A stretch of DNA of 41,713 nt from an uncultured Bacteroidia bacterium (GTDB taxonomy: Bacteria > Bacteroidota > Bacteroidia > Bacteroidales > F082). Positions 31,617-39,981 of this stretch are shown piece after piece (the stretch's first letter is position 1; each line of letters begins with the position of its first letter). The DNA lies in the NCBI GenBank assembly GCA_902799345.1, contig CADBZW010000022.1, positions 1 to 41,713 on the forward strand. Direction: 5' to 3'. Under the pieces are notes generated by a model. That model was given only the letters and a program-made list of their open reading frames with translations. It did no database searches and was not told the origin of the DNA. A program made the translations under genes and the position numbers.

Positions 31617-33812
31617 TTAGGAATCATATATTTTTTCCAAGCGAAGCACGTTTTTCCCGTCAATGCGCTCATAATTGATGCTGTCCATCAGGTTGCGGAC
31701 AAGGAAAATACCTAAACCGCCAATGGGCCTGTCGTCGATGCCGAGCGTGGTGTCGGCTTTTGTGACAGAGGTTGGGTCGAATTCTGCCCCTGTGTCAGTG
31801 ATGACAAACCGAACAGCGTTGGCATCGGCTTCGATGGCGATTGTGACTGTCCCTTCCACGCCATCGGGATAGGCATAGTCGATGATGTTGGTCACGGCCT
31901 CTTCAACCGCCAATTTGATTTTGTTGGCAAGTGTAGCTTCGATGCCAATGGTTTGGGCAGATGACTTCACAAAGGCATTGAGTCGGGTGATTTCGCTTAT
32001 TTTGTTGCTGATAGTCAGCGTTTCATCAAAAATGAGTTCTTTCATTGCAGGCGTGTATTGTACGGCCAATAAGGTTAGGTCGTCGCTTTGCTCAGCATCT
32101 TTTACGAAAAGATCGACTTGTTCAGTCACCTTATTTATTAAGGTGTTTGGAGCAATTTTCTTGTCACATTCTTGAAGATAGTTTGTAAGTCGTTGTATGC
32201 CAAATAATTGATGCTTGATATTTTTCGCTTCGGTAAGCCCGTCGGTGAAAAGGAAAAGCATGTCGCCAGGAACAAGGTCTGTCTCCTGCGCGACATAAAC
32301 CATATTCTCAACCACGCCCAAAGGCAAATTGGCCTTGGCAGGCAAAACATTGGTTTCCTTGCCAATGACAAAGGGACGATCGTGTCCCGCGTTGCAGTAG
32401 CGCAACTTGCCCGTCGGCAAATCGAGCACACCGATGAAAAATGTGATGAACATGTTCGACTCATTGCCCTGAGAAACATTTTCGTTCAGCGTGCCCATGA
32501 TACGGTCAGGACGGCTCTCATGAGCCGAAACCGAGCGGAAAAGCGTGTGGACCACCCCCATAACCAATGCGGCAGGAACCCCTTTGCCGCTCACATCGCC
32601 GATGCAGAAATAGAGTTTCTCGTCGCGGACGAAATAGTCGTACAAGTCGCCGCCTACCATCTTGGCGGGGACGAGCGATCCACAAATGTCGACATCATCG
32701 CTTTTAGTTTCCGATTCGGGTTTAGGCAGCATGTCCATCTGGATTTTTCGGGCGATATTCAACTCGCTTTCAATGTGTTCCTTTTCCATGTTGGCCCGTT
32801 GGAGGTTGCTGATGCTTTTGGCGGACCGATGGATGATGAAGGCGAGGATAAGCAGACCCGTCAAAGTCAGCAGCAGGTTTCGCCATCGCATTCTTATCAA
32901 AGGCTCAAACACTTCGTCGTCATAATTGACAACTGCAATTCTCCAGGGTTTTATGTTTTCGGGAGAACTATAAAAAACGTTGCCTTCCGAATTGTCTTCA
33001 TTGTCGGTAAAAGAAAGGAGCATGGCATATCCTGAAGAACTCGGTTCACGATGCAAACTGCTGTCGTTTATCATGTTAAGGGTTTCTTCCGCGAGTTGAT
33101 GCGAATTCCCTTTCTCTTTCGGACCGCATATCAATTTGCCCTCACCGGAAATCAATATATGGTAGGAGGAAGGAAACATGTGTCTGGCATTCAGCATTTT
33201 GCCAAGCCATTCAGATTCTAAGTCAACACCCACGATGCCTGCCACGCACCCTGATGCGTCGTACACAGGAAAAGTGTAGGTGATTAGGGTCACATTTGGG
33301 TTGTCTTCATCGGGATAAGGCTCACTCCAAAAAGAAGTGTCGTTTTCAACCGAGTTGATGAAATACTTGTTTTTAGAATAGTCATGTGCGTCAGAACCAA
33401 GTTGATAGGTATTAATCACATCGCAGCGTCGCAGCGTGTATGGTTCGAAAAGACGTCCTTTTTCGGGATAATAGTCGGGCACCATGGCGATGCAGCAACC
33501 GTCGAAATTTGGGTTTTGTTCCACGACGCGTCGCGTGACGGCAAACAAGGAATCAGGGTAGGGGAGCACCTGTTCGAATTCCCAGCGGCGGTTACGAAGT
33601 GCAAGCTCCACATCTTCAAGCGAATGTTTCACTCCTAAGGATTTGAGGACCAACTCCATTTCTGCATTCCGTTCCAAATCGGAGCGGATTTGCTTGCGAG
33701 CGGAATACTGCTGGATGCCTGAAATCAACAACATGAGTGCCGCAGCCGTTATGAGAATGCCGATGCTGGCTTTTGCGCCAATGCTTTTGGATGTGTTTTG
33801 CGAGTTGCGCAT
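31617..33812 (-). CDS. Membrane sensor with SpoIIE-type PP2C phosphatase and HATPase domain
   Basis: 731 residues from ATG 33812, chosen because it starts just 7 nt after the mnmE stop and just before the first membrane helix; a longer frame would run back over mnmE. Order: TM1 (~15-36), extracytoplasmic Cache-like sensor (~37-310, with ITYTFPVYDASGCVAGIVGV), TM2 (~312-332), helical linker, PP2C (~360-585: MVGGDLYDYF, GDVSGKGVPAAL, FTDGLTEAKN, DDLTLL) and an RsbW-like HATPase (~610-731: AVEEAVTNIIDYAYPDG, DTGAEFDP, GGLGIFLVRNL). It would sense a ligand, dephosphorylate a STAS protein and perhaps also rephosphorylate it. Confidence 0.9.
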   Translation of the reverse strand: MRNSQNTSKSIGAKASIGILITAAALMLLISGIQQYSARKQIRSDLERNAEMELVLKSLGVKHSLEDVELALRNRRWEFEQVLPYPDSLFAVTRRVVEQNPNFDGCCIAMVPDYYPEKGRLFEPYTLRRCDVINTYQLGSDAHDYSKNKYFINSVENDTSFWSEPYPDEDNPNVTLITYTFPVYDASGCVAGIVGVDLESEWLGKMLNARHMFPSSYHILISGEGKLICGPKEKGNSHQLAEETLNMINDSSLHREPSSSGYAMLLSFTDNEDNSEGNVFYSSPENIKPWRIAVVNYDDEVFEPLIRMRWRNLLLTLTGLLILAFIIHRSAKSISNLQRANMEKEHIESELNIARKIQMDMLPKPESETKSDDVDICGSLVPAKMVGGDLYDYFVRDEKLYFCIGDVSGKGVPAALVMGVVHTLFRSVSAHESRPDRIMGTLNENVSQGNESNMFITFFIGVLDLPTGKLRYCNAGHDRPFVIGKETNVLPAKANLPLGVVENMVYVAQETDLVPGDMLFLFTDGLTEAKNIKHQLFGIQRLTNYLQECDKKIAPNTLINKVTEQVDLFVKDAEQSDDLTLLAVQYTPAMKELIFDETLTISNKISEITRLNAFVKSSAQTIGIEATLANKIKLAVEEAVTNIIDYAYPDGVEGTVTIAIEADANAVRFVITDTGAEFDPTSVTKADTTLGIDDRPIGGLGIFLVRNLMDSINYERIDGKNVLRLEKIYDS

Positions 33813-33819
33813 AATGTTA

Positions 33820-35235
33820 TTACTTTCCGATGCAGAAACGAGAAAAAATGGAACCAAGCACCTCGTCGGAAGTGATTTCTCCAGTGATGCTTCCAAGATG
33901 GAATAACGCATCACGTAAATCTTGTGAAATCAAATCGGTAGGAATATCCATCTCAAGTCCTTGTTGAACTGATTTCAGGCTCTCTGAAGCATGCGACAAA
34001 GCCTCGAAATGACGCACATTGGTGACCAAAGTGGCATCAGGATAGGCGAGGGGCTGGCTATGTTTCAGGGTGTTGTAAAGGTCGTTCAAGCCAAACTTGT
34101 GTTTGGCCGAGAGGCAGATGATTTGCACGTCATCGTCATCTAAACCCTGCCGAAGCTGTCCCAACAGCACCTCGCCTTGGTCGGCCAAGGTGTCCACCTT
34201 ATTAATACATAGAACGAGTTGTTGATGCTCGAAATCGACTTTTGAACGAATCTCATTGGCCGACGAAAGCATTGATAAATAATCTGTTGTGGCATCCAAC
34301 ATACCAATGATGATACTGGCCTCCGTAATCTTTTTGTAGGAGCGTTCGATGCCGATTTTCTCGATGGTCTCGTCCGTGTTGCGTAGCCCTGCCGTGTCGA
34401 TAAAACGATACAGGATGCCGTTGATGTTCAAGGTTTCTTCAATGGTGTCGCGTGTAGTGCCTGCAATGTCACTCACAATGGCACGGTCTTCACCTAAAAG
34501 GGCATTCAGCAGGGTGCTTTTGCCCGTGTTGGTCTGACCTACAATAGCCACGGGGATGCCGTTTTTAATGGCATTTCCAAGGCGAAAAGAGTCTTTGAGT
34601 TTGTTTACTTTATCTAAAGTCTCTTGAAGTAATGCTTTAAGTTGTTTTCGGTCAGCAAACTCCACATCTTCCTCGCTGAAGTCCAGTTCGAGTTCAATCA
34701 ACGAGGTCATTTCCAATAATTTAGAGCGCAATACTTGAAGCTCTTTGGAAAATCCACCTTTCAGCTGGTTAATGGCCACACGGTGGGCAGCTTCACTTTC
34801 CGAACTGATAAGGTCGGCGATGGCTTCGGCCTGGGCAAGGTCGAATTTACGGTTGACGAAAGCCCTTCGTGTAAACTCGCCAGCTTCGGCCATACGGCAG
34901 CCTTTGGCGATGAGGACTTGGAGCAGTTTTTGCTGCACGTACACCGAGCCGTGCGCGCTGATTTCTGCCGAGTCTTCGCCCGTGAAAGAGTGAGGACCTT
35001 TGAAGAACGTCACCAACACCTCGTCGAGCATCATGCCATTGTCAACAATCTGGCCGAAATAGGCCTTATGGGATACGAGTTTGGTCATATCGAAAGGCTT
35101 GCCGTGTTGCTCAAATAGTTGAGAAACAATGGGAAATGCTTTGCTGCCTGAGACTCGTATTGTGGCGATGGCACCCATGCCATGCGGTGTGGCGATGGCA
35201 CAGATGGTATCGCTATTTAAGATGTTGGTTTGCAT
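33820..35235 (-). CDS. mnmE: tRNA modification GTPase MnmE
   Basis: 471 residues from ATG 35235 (MQTNILNSDTICAIATPHG, the standard family start; an upstream ATG at 35262 adds nine residues). The N-terminal tetrahydrofolate domain has GEFTRRAFVNRKFDLAQAEA. The G domain shows GQTNTGKSTLLNALL (G1), DIAGTTRDTIEE (G2), DTAGLR (G3) and NKVD (G4). It ends CIGK, the conserved C-terminal cysteine motif. With MnmG it modifies wobble uridine-34 of several tRNAs. The phosphatase gene follows after 7 nt. Confidence 0.96.
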   Translation of the reverse strand: MQTNILNSDTICAIATPHGMGAIATIRVSGSKAFPIVSQLFEQHGKPFDMTKLVSHKAYFGQIVDNGMMLDEVLVTFFKGPHSFTGEDSAEISAHGSVYVQQKLLQVLIAKGCRMAEAGEFTRRAFVNRKFDLAQAEAIADLISSESEAAHRVAINQLKGGFSKELQVLRSKLLEMTSLIELELDFSEEDVEFADRKQLKALLQETLDKVNKLKDSFRLGNAIKNGIPVAIVGQTNTGKSTLLNALLGEDRAIVSDIAGTTRDTIEETLNINGILYRFIDTAGLRNTDETIEKIGIERSYKKITEASIIIGMLDATTDYLSMLSSANEIRSKVDFEHQQLVLCINKVDTLADQGEVLLGQLRQGLDDDDVQIICLSAKHKFGLNDLYNTLKHSQPLAYPDATLVTNVRHFEALSHASESLKSVQQGLEMDIPTDLISQDLRDALFHLGSITGEITSDEVLGSIFSRFCIGK

Positions 35236-35251
35236 TATTTTTAGCGAAAAC

Positions 35252-35304
35252 CGGCCACCCAAGTCATTCCAAGGTCTTGTGCCGTTAGAATCTATGGGTG
35301 GCCG
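35252..35304 (-). terminator. Inverted repeat between the DUF3127 gene and mnmE
   Basis: CGGCCACCC (35252-35260) and GGGTGGCCG (35296-35304) form a perfect 9-bp stem around a 35-nt loop. On the minus strand it is followed by GTTTTCG. It could be a weak terminator after the DUF3127 gene or a leader structure of mnmE. The large loop makes either role uncertain. Confidence 0.4.
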
Positions 35305-35318
35305 TATTTAACATAATA

Positions 35319-35714
35319 TCAGAAGGGCAGATCGTCCACGCTGTCTTCCGCGGGCGGGAAGTATTCCGTTGCAGGTGCGGCTGCAGGCGGCGTCTGATGC
35401 ATCGATGGCTGCGGTGCAGGTTCTGGAGCTGCAGCAGGGGCCGTGGCGCCAACGGGGTCGAAACGCCACACGCGCACGTCGGTGTACCACTTGCCGTTAA
35501 ATTCTCGTGATGACAAATCGATTTGAGCTTTGATGGCTTGTCCAGGCGCAAATTTCTGGATTTCATCAATCTGATTTGTCCAGCAGGTTAAGCAGACGGT
35601 CTTGGGGAATTGTTCTTCCGTTTCGATAATAAGGTCTTGTTTACGCCAAGGTCCGCGGGCGCTGGTTCCTTCGGTCAGAGCGCCGAGTCTGACCACTTTT
35701 CCGGTAATTTCCAT
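35319..35714 (-). CDS. DUF3127 protein with SSB-like acidic tail
   Basis: 131 residues. The N-terminal ~80 residues form the DUF3127 OB-fold-like domain (MEITGKVVRLGALTEGTSAR, GPWRKQDLIIETEEQFPKTV, IDLSSREFNGKWYTDVRVWR). A Pro/Ala-rich linker follows, and the last residues are EDSVDDLPF, which copies the acidic tail tip of single-stranded DNA-binding proteins. A role in single-strand DNA or nucleic-acid handling is inferred from this tail; the family has no settled function. Confidence 0.85.
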   Translation of the reverse strand: MEITGKVVRLGALTEGTSARGPWRKQDLIIETEEQFPKTVCLTCWTNQIDEIQKFAPGQAIKAQIDLSSREFNGKWYTDVRVWRFDPVGATAPAAAPEPAPQPSMHQTPPAAAPATEYFPPAEDSVDDLPF

Positions 35715-35787
35715 ATTAGGTGGGTGTTTTAATTAGTTAATATTTAATTATTTAAATGATATATCTATTTATTGGTTTTCAAACTTG

Positions 35788-35825
35788 CAAATATAGTCAT
35801 CATTTTGGTTTCCGCAAGCGGAAAT
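35788..35825 (-). promoter_or_regulatory. Promoter of the DUF3127 gene with overlapping inverted repeat
   Basis: On the minus strand the -7 box is TATATTTG (plus 35788-35795). About 15-30 nt upstream lies TTTCCGC-TT-GCGGAAA (35810-35825), a 7-bp inverted repeat at the -33 position that could be an operator. Further upstream TATTTGCAAATA (35868-35879) is a second small palindrome. The 271-nt gap 35715-35985 holds no gene. Confidence 0.45.
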
Positions 35826-35985
35826 GTGGGCAAAATGTCAATTATTTGCATTCTGTTCAAAACCGCCCTATTTGCAAATAATCAACATTATGTTAAATAG
35901 TATATTTTGAGCCATACCCCATTACCAAAGAAATTCCCAAGAAATCCCCATAAAACTAACAACTGTAAACTGAACAACTGAACAA

Positions 35986-36591
35986 CTAAAAAATGTTCAT
36001 CGCAATCACAGCACACGCCTCCGCATCGGCAACCGCGTTATGATGGTTCTTCGCAAGGTCGTATCCGAAATGCTTGGCCACAGTCTGAAGTTTGTGGTTC
36101 TCCAATTCTGGCACAAGCAACTCCGACCCCAAGTGTGTGCAATAGAATTTAAAATTCGGATACGGAATATGATACAATTGATGCAAGGCCTTCAACACAC
36201 GCTCGTCAAACGAGATGCCGTGCGCCACCATAGGCATTCCTCTCACCTGGTCTTTGACCTGGTCCCAAACCTCTGGAAACAACGGCGCATGATTGGTGTC
36301 CTTGTATGTGATGCCATGCACTTTAGTCGTCCAGAAGTCGTATTTATTGGGCACTGGCTTCATAAGGCTGTATAAACGCTCCACAATCTCATCATCCCTA
36401 ACGATGACAATACCCATGCTGCAAGCACTGGTCACCTCGCCATTGGCGCCTTCAAAGTCGATGGCAGCGAAGTCACTTAAATGGTATTTGGGTATATACG
36501 ACGGTCTTTCGGCATCAGGCCAATCACCAATCATTCGCTTATTTCGGTCCATTATCATATCGGCTGCAAATTTACGGATTTTGTATTGCAT
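35986..36591 (-). CDS. DEDDh 3'-5' exonuclease
   Basis: 201 residues of the DnaQ/PolC-type exonuclease fold. ExoI: FAAIDFEGANG (Asp and Glu). ExoII: MVAHGISFDERVLKAL (Asp). ExoIII: HHNAVADAEACAVIA (His and Asp), making it DEDDh. The first ~45 residues are a basic lead-in (MQYKIRKFAADMIMDRNKRM) with further ATGs, so the start is uncertain. It may be an RNase T-like or proofreading-like nuclease acting alone. It diverges from the rubrerythrin gene. Confidence 0.87.
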   Translation of the reverse strand: MQYKIRKFAADMIMDRNKRMIGDWPDAERPSYIPKYHLSDFAAIDFEGANGEVTSACSMGIVIVRDDEIVERLYSLMKPVPNKYDFWTTKVHGITYKDTNHAPLFPEVWDQVKDQVRGMPMVAHGISFDERVLKALHQLYHIPYPNFKFYCTHLGSELLVPELENHKLQTVAKHFGYDLAKNHHNAVADAEACAVIAMNIF

Positions 36592-36607
36592 TTTGGATTA
36601 ATTATGC

Positions 36608-36615
36608 TATCTTTG
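36608..36615 (+). promoter_or_regulatory. -7 box TATCTTTG before the rubrerythrin gene
   Basis: TATCTTTGCC matches the Bacteroidota consensus, with TTGC 18 nt upstream as a possible -33. The leader to the ATG at 36698 is ~80 nt. Confidence 0.55.
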
Positions 36616-36697
36616 CCAAAAATTGGGTACTCTCCTACCCTTTTTTAAGTGTTTTTAAATATAAATCGTTGATTATCAACAATAAAACTTACTAATT

Positions 36698-37237
36698 ATG
36701 GAACTAAAAGGTTCAAAAACCGAGGCCAATCTGATGGCTGCGTTTGCCGGCGAATCACAAGCTCGCAACAAGTACACTTATTATGCTTCGAAAGCCCGCA
36801 AAGAGGGTTACAACCAAATCGCCGACCTCTTTGAAGAGACGGCACGCAACGAGCAGGAACACGCCAAGATTTGGTTCAAACTCCTGCATGACGGTGAGGT
36901 GCCCGACACCAAGACCAACCTGAAAGATGCCGCTGACGGCGAAAACTACGAGTGGACCGACATGTATGCTGGCATGGCCAAGACCGCCCGTGAGGAAGGC
37001 TTCACCAAGATTGCCGTCCTCTTTGAACTGGTGGCTAAAATCGAGAAGGAACACGAGGAACGCTATCGCAAGCTTCTGAAAAACATCGAGGAAGGCATCG
37101 TCTTCTCTCGCGAAGGCGACATGGTGTGGCAATGCTCCAACTGTGGCCATATCGTCATTGGCAAAAAAGCCCCCCAAATTTGCCCCGTATGCAACCATCC
37201 TCAGTCCTATTTCCAAATCAAGGCTGAAAACTATTAA
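36698..37237 (+). CDS. rbr: Rubrerythrin
   Basis: 179 residues. The four-helix diiron domain has [20 protein letters not shown] and [17 protein letters not shown] (E...ExxH), and the second half [16 protein letters not shown]. The C-terminal rubredoxin-like iron site is CSNCGH (~147) with CPVCNHP. It reduces hydrogen peroxide with electrons from rubredoxin in anaerobes. It is the first of four oxygen-defence genes on this strand, with rubredoxin 31 nt behind. Confidence 0.95.
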   Translation: MELKGSKTEANLMAAFAGESQARNKYTYYASKARKEGYNQIADLFEETARNEQEHAKIWFKLLHDGEVPDTKTNLKDAADGENYEWTDMYAGMAKTAREEGFTKIAVLFELVAKIEKEHEERYRKLLKNIEEGIVFSREGDMVWQCSNCGHIVIGKKAPQICPVCNHPQSYFQIKAENY

Positions 37238-37268
37238 CTTTTAACTATTAACTTATAAACTTTCAACT

Positions 37269-37430
37269 ATGAAAAAGTATGTTTGCGACGTCTGCGGTTA
37301 CATCTACGACCCAGAGAAAGGCGATCCCGATAGCGGCATCGCTCCCGGTACCCCGTTTGAAGCCATTCCCGACAGCTGGTCCTGCCCGCTTTGCGGCATC
37401 GGCAAGGACAGTTTCTCTGTCATGGAATAA
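37269..37430 (+). CDS. rd: Rubredoxin
   Basis: 53 residues: [20 protein letters not shown] at the start, then [20 protein letters not shown]. The two CxxC pairs (Cys6/Cys9 and Cys39/Cys42) bind one iron. The length is that of classic rubredoxins. Likely electron donor to the rubrerythrin before it and the flavodiiron protein after it. Confidence 0.95.
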   Translation: MKKYVCDVCGYIYDPEKGDPDSGIAPGTPFEAIPDSWSCPLCGIGKDSFSVME

Positions 37431-37440
37431 TTAATGATTT

Positions 37441-37468
37441 GTAGAGACGCAAGATTTTGCGTCTCTAC
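37441..37468. repeat. 28-nt GTAGAGACG palindrome (GCAA subtype)
   Basis: GTAGAGACGCAA and its exact complement flank GATT. It lies between rubredoxin and the next gene. A TTG inside it opens the frame of the next gene, but ATG 37484 is the credible start. Confidence 0.85.
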
Positions 37469-37483
37469 ATAATTTATGACATC

Positions 37484-38104
37484 ATGGATACCAAGGCGTT
37501 ATTCAACATCGGCTACGGCCTTTATGTGCTGACCACCAACTACGACAACATCGACAACGGCTGCATCGTCAACACGGTGATACAGGTCACGAGCAACCCC
37601 TTGCAGATCGCAGTGACGGTCAACAAGGGCAACTACACCCACGACCTCATCAAGGACTCCTGCGTGTTCAACGTCAGCATGCTGACTACCGAGACGCCAA
37701 TGAAGGTCTTCGAGCACTTCGGCTTCCAGTCGGGACGCAAGGTGAACAAATTTGCAGACTGCGAGTCGGAACACCGTGCCGTCAACCATGTGCTCTACAT
37801 CCCGAAATACACTAATGCCTTTCTGGCTTGCCGTGTTACCAAGAGCATCGACTTCGGCACGCATACCATGTTCATTGCCGACGTGCTTGATGCCCAAGTG
37901 TTGTCCGACAAGCCCAGCGTGACCTACGACTATTATCAAAAGAACATCAAGCCCAAACCCCAACCCACAGAGAAGCCTAAGGACGGCAAACGTCGCTGGG
38001 TGTGCAAGGTGTGTGGCTATGTCTATGAAGGAGAAACCCTCCCACCCGATTTCGAATGCCCGTTGTGCAAACATGGCGTGGAGGATTTCGAGGAGGTTTT
38101 TTAA
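37484..38104 (+). CDS. hrb: Flavin reductase-rubredoxin fusion (high molecular weight rubredoxin)
   Basis: 206 residues from ATG 37484. Residues ~1-150 form a flavin reductase-like FMN domain (MDTKALFNIGYGLYVLTTNY, VIQVTSNPLQIAVTVNKGNY, ESEHRAVNHVLYIPKYTNAF). A proline-rich linker leads to a C-terminal rubredoxin (WVCKVCGYVYEGETLPPDFE, then CPLCKHG). Hrb-type proteins pass electrons from NAD(P)H to flavodiiron proteins, as in acetogens. The flavodiiron gene is next, with only a palindrome between. Confidence 0.92.
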   Translation: MDTKALFNIGYGLYVLTTNYDNIDNGCIVNTVIQVTSNPLQIAVTVNKGNYTHDLIKDSCVFNVSMLTTETPMKVFEHFGFQSGRKVNKFADCESEHRAVNHVLYIPKYTNAFLACRVTKSIDFGTHTMFIADVLDAQVLSDKPSVTYDYYQKNIKPKPQPTEKPKDGKRRWVCKVCGYVYEGETLPPDFECPLCKHGVEDFEEVF

Positions 38105-38106
38105 CT

Positions 38107-38134
38107 GTAGAGGCGCAAAATTTTGCGTCTCTAC
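38107..38134. repeat. 28-nt GTAGAG palindrome (GCAAAA subtype)
   Basis: GTAGAGGCGCAAAA pairs with TTTTGCGTCTCTAC, with one G-T pair. It begins 2 nt after the hrb stop. The next gene starts at 38155. Confidence 0.85.
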
Positions 38135-38154
38135 AAAATGAAACATTATCAATT

Positions 38155-39345
38155 ATGCAACAAATCCAATTAACCGAAAACATCTATTATGTCGGCGTCA
38201 ATGACCGCCACACCGACCTGTTTGAGAACCACATGGAGCTGCCTAACGGCGTCTCCTACAACTCCTATCTCATCGTCGACGAGAAAGTAGCCTTGATCGA
38301 TCCCGTGGAAGCCAATTTCCTTGAGGAGTATCTCTTCAAGGTGAAGTCGGTGCTGAAAGGTCGCAAGGTGGATTACCTTATTATTAATCACGACGAGCCC
38401 GACCATAGCAGCACTGTGGCCGCCGTGCTTCGTGAGTATCCTGAAGTACAGGTGGTGGGCAACGCTAAGACCTTCGCCCCGCTTGAGGCTTTCTATGGTC
38501 CAATCGAGAACAAGGTTATCGTGGCCGAAGGCGAGACTTTGAGTCTCGGCAAACACACCTTGCAGTTCTTCATGGTGCCGATGGTACACTGGCCCGAGTC
38601 GATGGTGACCTACGAGCAAAGCAGCAAGATCGTCTTTAGCAACGACGCCTTCGGTGGCTTTGGCGCCCTCAATGGCGGCATCTTCGACGACCAAGTGAAT
38701 CTCGCTTTCTATGAAGATGATATGCGTCGTTATTATGCCAACATCGTCGGCAAGGTGGCTATGCAAGCCTTGAAAGCCATCGAGAAACTCAGTGCCTTGG
38801 AAATCAAGATGATTGCCCCTTCACACGGACTCATCTGGCGCAGCAACCTTGCTTGGGTCTTGGGCAAATACACCCAATGGAGCAAACAAGAAAGTGAAGA
38901 AGGCGTGGTCGTCGTCTACGGCTCGATGCACGGCAACACCGCCCGCATGGCGGAAATTGTGGCCCGTGGTGCCGCCGAGGCCGGCATCAAGGAGGTGAAA
39001 GTCTACGATGTGGCCAAGACCGAGGTGTCGTTCATCATGAGCGACATCTGGAAGTATAAGGGCGTCGTTATCGGGGCTTGCGCTCACTATGGCAACATGT
39101 TCCCCAACATGACCTTGCTCGTCCACGAAATCAACGAGTTCAAGCCAAAAGACAAGTGCTATGCCACTTTCGGAGGCATGAGCTGGAGCGGCGGCGGCGT
39201 GAAGACCCTCGCCAAATACGCCGAGGAAGGCAAGTGGAACCTCGTGGCCGACAGCGTCGAGGTGAAAGGCGCTCCCATCCGCGAAGAGGATTGGGACAAG
39301 CTCTACAACCTCGGCAAGGCTGTGGCCGAAGCAGTGAAGGGTTAA
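38155..39345 (+). CDS. fprA: Flavodiiron protein (A-type flavoprotein)
   Basis: 396 residues from ATG 38155; a longer frame would overlap hrb and the palindrome. The N-terminal beta-lactamase-like diiron domain (~1-245) has INHDEPDHSSTVAAVL (HxExDH), VPMVHWPESMVTY, FSNDAFGGFG and IAPSHGLIW. The C-terminal flavodoxin domain (~255-396) has VVVYGSMHGNTARMAEIVAR. It reduces O2 to water or NO to N2O, fed by Hrb or rubredoxin. It closes the rbr-rd-hrb-fprA set. Confidence 0.94.
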   Translation: MQQIQLTENIYYVGVNDRHTDLFENHMELPNGVSYNSYLIVDEKVALIDPVEANFLEEYLFKVKSVLKGRKVDYLIINHDEPDHSSTVAAVLREYPEVQVVGNAKTFAPLEAFYGPIENKVIVAEGETLSLGKHTLQFFMVPMVHWPESMVTYEQSSKIVFSNDAFGGFGALNGGIFDDQVNLAFYEDDMRRYYANIVGKVAMQALKAIEKLSALEIKMIAPSHGLIWRSNLAWVLGKYTQWSKQESEEGVVVVYGSMHGNTARMAEIVARGAAEAGIKEVKVYDVAKTEVSFIMSDIWKYKGVVIGACAHYGNMFPNMTLLVHEINEFKPKDKCYATFGGMSWSGGGVKTLAKYAEEGKWNLVADSVEVKGAPIREEDWDKLYNLGKAVAEAVKG

Positions 39346-39370
39346 ACCCCTACCCTGCCATTGGATAATG

Positions 39371-39409
39371 AAAAACTCCGCCTCATTTAAGACGGAGTTT
39401 TTTTTTTTG
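39371..39409 (+). terminator. Rho-independent terminator after fprA
   Basis: AAAAACTCCG and CGGAGTTTTT form a 10-bp stem with a 12-nt loop, followed by a run of Ts. Confidence 0.88.
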
Positions 39410-39427
39410 CCTATTAATATTAATAGG
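39410..39427. repeat. 18-bp perfect palindrome CCTATTAATATTAATAGG
   Basis: A perfect palindrome between the fprA terminator and the next 28-nt palindrome, in the convergent gap between fprA and hydC. Its role is not clear. Confidence 0.7.
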
Positions 39428-39430
39428 TGT

Positions 39431-39458
39431 GTAGAGACGTAGCGTGCTACGTCTCTAC
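39431..39458. repeat. 28-nt GTAGAGACG palindrome (GTAGC subtype)
   Basis: GTAGAGACGTAGC and its exact complement flank GT. It differs by a single base from the copy at 14686. It lies between the convergent fprA and hydC stops. Confidence 0.87.
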
Positions 39459-39469
39459 TAACAACCAAA

Positions 39470-39946
39470 TTATTTATATTCGGCCAGCACGTCCTTCACG
39501 CGGTCGGGGGTCATACGGCCGTAGACCTTGTCACCGACTTCGATGACAGGGGCCAGACCGCAAGCACCGACGCAGCGGAGGCAGGTCAGTGAGAACTTGC
39601 CGTCGGGAGTGACCTCACCAACGTTGATGCCCAGCTGACGCTTCAGCTCGTCCAGCACCTTCTCGGCACCACGCACGTAGCAAGCGGTACCCAAGCAAAC
39701 GCTGATCGGGTGCTCGCCCTTCGGGGTCATGGTGAAGAAGGAATAGAACGAAACGATGCCGTAGACTCTCGAAACCGGGATACCCAGTTCCTTAGCCACC
39801 AGCTCCTGGACCTCAGCAGGCAGATAGCCATACTCGCCCTGAACCTTGTGCAGCACATTGATGACTTCACCCGGCTTGTTGCCATACGACTTGCAGACGT
39901 CCTTGATGAAGTTGATCTTCGCTTCTGATAATTTAATAACTGCCAT
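39470..39946 (-). CDS. hydC: NADH-linked hydrogenase subunit HydC (NuoE-like, thioredoxin-like [2Fe-2S])
   Basis: 158 residues of the NuoE/HydC family. Helical start (FIKDVCKSYGNKPGEVINVL), EYGYLPAEVQELVAKELGIP, VYGIVSFYSFF, then the four [2Fe-2S] cysteines in CLGTACYVRGAEKV and CLRCVGACG. It passes electrons between the NADH-oxidising subunit and HydA. It follows HydA by 35 nt on the same strand. The flavoprotein subunit HydB is not in the window and may lie beyond its right edge. Confidence 0.87.
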   Translation of the reverse strand: MAVIKLSEAKINFIKDVCKSYGNKPGEVINVLHKVQGEYGYLPAEVQELVAKELGIPVSRVYGIVSFYSFFTMTPKGEHPISVCLGTACYVRGAEKVLDELKRQLGINVGEVTPDGKFSLTCLRCVGACGLAPVIEVGDKVYGRMTPDRVKDVLAEYK

Positions 39947-39981
39947 ATTTATTTCCTTTCTATTATTTACTGGTTATTGAA

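Noticed and set aside
33813-33914. Longer start for the phosphatase sensor, overlapping mnmE
   Set aside because: The added 34 residues read through mnmE codons, and the normal helix-proximal ATG lies just after the mnmE stop.
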